From assembly GCF_020360975.1 (NCBI RefSeq), contig NW_025408667.1:682001-746000 (forward strand): DNA of 64,000 bases, written 5' to 3'. The notes below the pieces were generated by a model. It was not told where the DNA came from. It searched no databases and saw nothing but the letters and a program-made list of their open reading frames with translations. Each line of letters starts with the position of its first letter. Position 1 is the stretch's first letter. Shown in pieces: positions 57,887 to 64,000 of this stretch. Position numbers and translations under genes: made by a program. This DNA is from Hirsutella rhossiliensis (lineage: Eukaryota > Ascomycota > Sordariomycetes > Hypocreales > Ophiocordycipitaceae).

Positions 57887-59354
57887 GAAGGCGGTGGGGG
57901 TGGGGAAAAGAGGCGTTGTTGGTTCTGCCGTGGCGGCGGCTGGGGTTCCTTCCCTTGTCTCGGTGAGGCAAGGAAGGAAGGAGCGAGAGAGGAGGAAGGA
58001 GAGGCGGCGGCCACGTAGGCGACGGAAGGCAGGTAGGGCCGGTGGCGTGGACAGATGCTGACGGTTCCGGTGGAGGTGGCGAGGAGAGCAGTAACGGTAT
58101 ATAAGATATAAGTGCGTATATCAAGAGGAGGTGGATGGATGGAGATGGTGGCTGAGTACGGGCGACGACGACGTAGTGGAGCAGGATCCTCAGGACCTCT
58201 TTATCTTTCAAAGTGAGCGTCTCTCTGTGCGTGTTGGAAGTTGCAGGGCGATCAAGGACAGAGCCGGTTGGCAGGTCGAGTCGGCATGATGGATATATAG
58301 ATATATGGCTTGGGGAGGGGGACGGGGCCGTACGGGGCAAGGCTCGTCGCACTGCATCCATGCCTCCGCAGCCTATACCCGCCGGGGTCCTGGCGGGCGG
58401 GTCTTGGTCGGAGTGGAGTTGAAGAAAGAAGAAGGTCAGGGGTGAGGTTCTGTAGGGAGAGATAGAAGGGGGAGAGGAAGGGGGCGTGCGAGGCGGGCAA
58501 GGGATGTCGGGGCGTGGCAACCGTGGAAGCCGGGTTTGAGCGATTGTGTCCGTCTTGGACCACAGCTGCGCATGGAACGGACAAGGGTATGCCTGTATGC
58601 CTGGTCTCTGGCTCGAAAATGAGCAAGGATGGCAGCGGTGGTGGTGGTGTGGGTTGGAAAAAGGGCTGTCGAAATGCCGAGGGGCCACAGTGGGATGGAT
58701 GGGATGGGCAGGGCTCGGCGAGGGGTGGGATCGCAGATGGTGACAGCATGTTGTTTATTGCTGGACCCAAACTCTGCTTCGGACGTGGCCTGAATCCCCG
58801 GAATATTTGGCAAGGGGCAGCGGCGGCGATATCAGACCGCGCGTCAACGAGAGCTTTGACAGAGAGAGAACCTCTCTGTGTCCTGGGGACCCTCGTTGGG
58901 GGGCCTTTGTCTGCCAGCGCTCCCTCCACATGGGCTCTCAGCGCTCCTCCATGTGGGCTCTCAGGGCTCGCCGCCACCACCCCCCACCCTCCCTCAGGCC
59001 TGGTGGTGGTGGTGGTACGAGCGCTCTGCGCGCCGTTGACCGTATGTGGTTGGCAGGTACCAAATGCATGCACAGGCGGTGCGGCAGGTACTTGCTTGTG
59101 GGCCCACCGGCCAAACCAGAGGCTCCTTGGGCGTTGGCTGACCGACGCTCTTTGTTGATGAAGATTCTCACGAGATGATGGAGTGAATGTGAGTGCATCA
59201 TGGCAGCTTTCCCCTTGTTCGTTTTTCCCGGCGCTCTCCCCTGGCTCGCTCAGTCGAGACGGACAGGAGAGGGACGGTGGGGCCCTTCCAGCACTGCCAA
59301 TGCACCACCGGTCCAGGCCCCTTCAGTGGCCGGCTGTTATTAGGTGCTGGGCTG

Positions 59355-59385
59355 GGTGCTAGGTTAGGTGCTAGGTTAGGTGCTA
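59355..59385. repeat. 12-bp tandem repeat
   Basis: Roughly 2.5 copies of GGTGCTAGGTTA, preceded by related GGTGCTGGGCTG text. Confidence 0.75.
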
Positions 59386-61842
59386 GTGCCTGTAGCAGGC
59401 CACGTCTGGCGGCCAGTTCTAGCGGCTGCTCCTTGTGCAATCATGCCCCGCGACCTCTGGAAAAGTCGCGCTGCCGACCGAAACACGGCGGCTGCCTTGC
59501 ACGCACTGGGCACCGACCGCCCCGAGTCTCGATGAGACTCGGCTGAAGCCGGTACTCGGCCAACAGAGACGGACCAACAAAAAAAGGAGACAAGACAAGA
59601 GCTTGTGCGCGCGCTTTATTAAGCTTTTGGCACACTCGCTGGAGCCCCTCCCCCCTTCTCCCCCTGCGTAATTTCCAACATGGCGTCACCAGCTGCCAGC
59701 CATGCACGTGGCATCGCCGGGGAGCAGCTAATAACTGACGTACTGTACACGGTACAGTGCAGCACTGTATTACTGCCAGGTGCTCGCTTTCAAGCGTCAT
59801 CACGACAGGGACGTCATGGTGCCATTCATGCAGCAAAGAAACGGTCCCGCCAGGTTGGCCATGGATGCCATGCAAGCCTCGCCGTGAAAGCCCTCCCCTC
59901 GTATCTCTGCTACGCGCGTCTCTCCCCGAACCGCGCATTAGCTGCGGTCTTGGCTTGTTCCTCCTCTTCCCTCTTCCGTCTCCTTGATTCCAAACCCCCC
60001 TGCTTGGCCGCCACCCCTCCAGACTTGGCCTCGGGCTCGGCTCGCCTTGTTTCCCCTGCAGGTGACCAGAGTAGTAGCTTCGGCATCACGTCGTACCGGG
60101 TGCCTGTGGCATGAGCGCGACCGGCTGCCGGCCCTACCAAGTCGCTCCCGACGGCAAATTCCTTCGCGTCGCCAAAGTATCGGATCTTGGCATGACGATA
60201 CGAACCATGGGTTTGTAATACGGAGTACGGAGTAAGGTAGCCAGAGAGACAAATCCGAGAACCGGGAGCGGGATGAAGAAGAAAAACGGCCGGAAAAAGC
60301 AATGTGGTCCTGCGAACCATCAACTGCCGAGCCCATCGTGGCTCTCGTCCTTTCTTCTGCCCGCTGCGAGACAAGAAGTGCTGTATTTATTTTCCTCCCG
60401 CCGCCGCCATCTTTGAACTCGCCCCCTGGGGTTTGAACGGCCCTCTGGTCGTCGGCCGCGCGCTCAACGCCTTCCGGCGCGCGTGGTATCATCGACGGCC
60501 GCCCGAGACGACGTCGGGGGGGGGAGGGGGAGAAGAGGAGGGGAAGAAGAGGAAGGGGAGACGAAAGGGGGCACCGTCAACCATCGGGGGCTCCTAAACG
60601 GGCAATGAGAGCAAGAAAAGCGAGCGACAAGATAGAAAGGAAAAATAGGACCGCAATGACAACCCCCCGGCCCGTCAGCCCCCCCTGGCGTCCAGGTGTC
60701 GTCGACGGCACCGACCAGAGGGAAGCATAGATAGACACAGATACCTAGCTGTAGCCAAGCCCGTACCCAGAGCATGCATAAAGGCACCTTGTTGGGTCCA
60801 GAGTGGCGCCCCCGGCCCAGCCAGCCCGGCGGCGGCCCCCACGACGCCGTTGCGCGTCCACCCCGGCCGCCAGCGGTTGAGGCTTTCTCGCTCCAGAGCA
60901 AGTTGGCCGATTCTCATTCTACATTCTACATATGCACATGCACTTGCATACCTGCAGATGTCCCATGTTAATTACTGTAAGTAGGCAAAGGTAGGTATGC
61001 TGTACCGTGTTTGCAGTACAGCACAATGGAGATTGGCGGCATTCCGGCCGGCGCCCACTTCTCCAGAAAGGCTCCCGACGAAGGTGCTTTGGCAGCCCAT
61101 GACTGAGCAGCTGGCCTTATCGGCAGATGGGGCGTCTTCGGTCGGTGCCGAGCCATGACGGATGGATGCAGCGATGCCTCACCGTATTGGTACGCCGCTT
61201 GCCGTGTCCCCCCTGGGGAGTCTCTCTCCCTCTCCCCCCCCCCCCGCCGACAGATCAACGCCGCCCAACGACGAACCGTGGAGCAGAGGGCCGACGGCCA
61301 GCAGGTCCCACCCCGTCGGTCGGTAGCGCCCTCATGCTAGCACCAACACAGCCAACACAGACGGCGGTGGAGAGCGCCAAGCCGTCGTCGGCAGGGCGCC
61401 TGTCCACTGGCCTCGAATGTTTTCCGAAGGCGGAAAATGCCGCGACGAGGCCAAGGCCCCAAAGTCCAGTCCAAGCGAGAGTCCAGCAGAGAGCCCATTT
61501 GTAAGGGTCCCAGGGTGCGCACACTTGTTCAGTCAAACGACAAACAAGCTCAGCACGTCGACGAAGCCCTTGCAAGGCCCGCGGCCCATGGCTCCCTCCT
61601 TTCTCCTCCCTTTGGCTAGGGTTCCACGCCTCCCCCTCCCCTCCTCTCCTCTCCCCTCCATCTTCAGCAACTAAATAACCCCCCGTGTGACGGACCCCTT
61701 TTGGTTTGTTTGGGCGGCTGTCTCAGGCCGAGGCTTCTAGAAGCATGTTTTGGAAGCCGGGCTTTGTCTGTACTTTTCCTGCCCCTTTGCTTCTACTGCT
61801 CGGGTGGGCAGCCGAGCCGCGGGGGGGAGGGGAGGGGGGGAG

Positions 61843-61893
61843 ATGATGGATGATGGATGGAGTGGGTGGATGGGTGGATGGTTGGTTGGATGG
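61843..61893. repeat. Degenerate TGGA/TGGT tetranucleotide repeat
   Basis: Runs of GATGGATG, GGGTGGATG and GGTTGGTTGGATGG. Confidence 0.8.
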
Positions 61894-62570
61894 GGAGAGT
61901 ACACTAATTATTAATTACCGTCTGCCACTGCCACTGGATGACCCGGCGAGCCGGGTCTTAGCCACCAGGACCACTGTAATAAGCATGCAGGGATCTCCAC
62001 GCCTCGTGCCATCTCTCCAGGCCAGGCCCGTCTGTGCAGCCTCGGCCCGGTGGGGACGCGAGATGCTCCCCTCTGCACCTGAACCCGAAAATAGTCGATG
62101 CCCTCTTGCCTGGGCACCATGCGCACGAGCTGCCGCATGACGGCATCGTCCATGGACGCGAAGACGCCCAGGGGAACAGCAAAAGCGACCGAAAACGGCG
62201 CAGGGCCCGGCGAAACACAGGCGAGACAGCGCCATGGCAGCCGCCCGCGGGGATCCCCCTGTCTCATTTCACACAGGCGCGATGAACACATGCGGGACCG
62301 CGCCAAGGGCGGCAGTCCCAAGTCGGGGGAGGGGGCGCCGTTGGCGAGCCTCGGCGGCGGACGAGCCCTGTGATGCCGCTTGGGGTTTCTGCTCTTGGGC
62401 TTTCTCTCCGGGCGCGCTAGATAGTAATAATAGGCACATATTTCCAATGCCGTCAGGGAGGAGGCGCCACGAGGGAGAGCGCCCGGCCGTCGTTCCGGGA
62501 TTCCGGGTCCCCCCAAACCCCGAACGCCGAGGCCCCGACTCCGCCGGCACATTCGACTGGCCTGCCTATC

Positions 62571-62590
62571 TGATCTGATCTGATCTGATC
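62571..62590. repeat. (TGATC)4 microsatellite
   Basis: Four perfect copies of TGATC. Confidence 0.9.
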
Positions 62591-63675
62591 TCGCTTGACT
62601 CTCCGTCCCCAGTCGTCGTCATCTGTCGCACGCAGCCAGCCAGCCCACTTCGGCCGGAGGGGGGGAGAGGGCGCGCGGCCGGGGGAGCTCGCAGGCAGGA
62701 TGCAGCTCCGTGCAACCCATCCCACGAACCTGTAAACGGATGGGATTGATGGCCATCATGCGAGTGATACTGCGTCCACGGCCACGGGAGGCAGCCTTTG
62801 AAACCGCCGCCTGCACCGTCCGCTCGCCGTGCGTATGTGCTGTTTCGTCGACGAGGGCGTGTCTCTGAGCCCACGAAGGAAACCGAAACAAAACACAGGC
62901 GATAAAAATACAATGACGATGGACGATATATCCTCGCGCCGGGGGACGACGAGGAGGAGGAGGAGAATCAGAGCAGACAGACAAGTTTGGGGACAAAGTC
63001 TAAAACGGGACAAAGGACAGGGACTCGACAAGAAGAAACGCGGGCTGTTGCTACCAAGAGCCGCAGGCGCCGGCTCGAGACTGCGCCTGGCAGAAGCTGC
63101 CGCGTCCATCGTCGGCGGGCGACAGCAGCGGCAGCATCAGCATCAGGCCGTTCCGAAGCGCGTCCCAGGGGTCGACGGGGGACTGCTGCAGCCGAACGGC
63201 CACCTGATGCACGCACACACACACGCCCGCCCACCCACGCACCCGCGCAGCCCTGTAGAAGACGCGCACACACGCAGACGGCAAGCTCCGGCGCCGGAGG
63301 AGGAGGACGAGGAGGAGACGGTGGGAAATTGGGAGGACGACGCTGGGGCGCCGAGCTTTGTTTTGCCCTTGCGCACCCACCACCTCGCCGCCGCGCCGGC
63401 TACGACTTGGCTCTGCGCACGTTGGCTGATACCCACTGCTGCCGAAGACGGGGGGCCGGAGGTCGAGGGCGCGCGTCGGGCCCGATGGACGAGAGCCGGC
63501 GCGAGGGATGGCCGAGATGCTGACCGAGACGCCGCGTTGCCCACCGGCGGACCTGCCGGCGTTGGGATGGGCGTGCATGCTTGTTGTTGATGATGCGCGG
63601 CAGGGAAAGGGACGGGATGGAAGTAAAAAGCCAAGACAGGTCCATTATGCCGCAGGCCCATTTCTGGCTGTTCCT

Positions 63676-63702
63676 GTCGTCGTCGTCGTCGTCGTCGTCG
63701 TC
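63676..63702. repeat. (GTC)9 trinucleotide microsatellite
   Basis: Nine perfect copies; would read poly-Asp on the minus strand, but no gene is supported there. Confidence 0.92.
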
Positions 63703-64000
63703 GGTCTCTCCACCACACTCTTGTTGATAAACATACGTTATCAGCCAAGCCGTGACGACGCAAGCCATGTACTGTAAGTAATTACTAGTCGGTGAAGAAA
63801 GCAGGGCAGAAAGAAAGTAACAATGCAACCGTGGAATCGCCCGGCCTCTTACACGCCTAGCACGTCACGCCACGGCATAAGTTATCATACATCATCCGCG
63901 CCACGCGCGCAATGCACCCGGGTGGAAGCCGCCCTTGCAGCCACGGCGCATCGCCAACAACGCCCGGGACGGAAGCGGAACACGCGCAGCCCTCATCTGT

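Larger units (their letters stand above)
57887..64000. other. Gene desert upstream of the bZIP gene, about 6 kb
   Basis: No supportable gene. Chance frames are long because of GC content but overlap in many frames. Simple repeats are common (59355-59385, 61843-61893, 62571-62590, 63676-63702), with C homopolymers near 61238. A TACGGAGTACGGAGTA motif lies near 60217-60233. The first 1-2 kb is the probable promoter and leader of the bZIP gene. Confidence 0.5.

Noticed and set aside
60217..60233. TACGGAGTACGGAGTA motif as a transposon end
   Set aside because: No inverted partner or target duplication found nearby; kept only as a simple motif.

Overview
The window is nuclear DNA of a filamentous ascomycete, most likely a sordariomycete and plausibly Hypocreales. 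Genes carry short GT-AG introns (about 50-140 bp) with CTAAC/CTGAC-type branch sites. Conserved eukaryotic proteins are present (MAD2, RFT1, DBP3, UBP14, the Sim4-complex subunit FTA4), along with families typical of these fungi (secreted TNT-type NADase, RNase T2, CarT/CAO-2-type carotenoid oxygenase, bZIP regulator). Genes lie on both strands with no operons. The placement is an inference from gene content and intron style; no marker gene allows a species call.

Region 1 (1-11.5 kb) looks accessory. It starts with the 3' end of an ITP/XTP phosphatase gene. A gene-poor stretch follows, holding three copies of a 93-97 bp element that starts TG and ends CA, each flanked by its own perfect 5-bp target duplication. 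These copies flank a secreted NAD-glycohydrolase-like gene and a decayed MFS transporter. Next come an RNase T2 gene and a complete 3.5-kb Mutator-like element (MULE) with 106-bp terminal inverted repeats and a perfect 9-bp target duplication. The MULE transposase frame is broken in about six places.

Region 2 (12.9-31.5 kb) holds a conserved coiled-coil protein, a membrane protein, an isolated kinase-like gene in a gene-poor stretch, a mitochondrial AIFM3-type Rieske oxidoreductase, a zinc alcohol dehydrogenase, UBP14 and MAD2.

Region 3 (32-43 kb) holds a seven-helix membrane protein beside an ankyrin-like remnant, a degenerate APH-type phosphotransferase, the convergent pair DBP3/RFT1, a truncated YdeI-like protein and a carotenoid oxygenase.

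Region 4 (43-64 kb) is mostly non-coding. It contains only FTA4, a DUF2306 membrane protein and a bZIP factor; the bZIP gene sits in a gene desert of about 7 kb on one side and 6 kb on the other.

No biosynthetic cluster, CRISPR array, rRNA or confident tRNA gene was seen. The strongest unusual signals are the short TG..CA elements with GTA-starting target duplications, the MULE whose near-identical ends contrast with its broken gene, and the APH-like gene that combines an in-frame TAG with loss of both expected catalytic aspartates.
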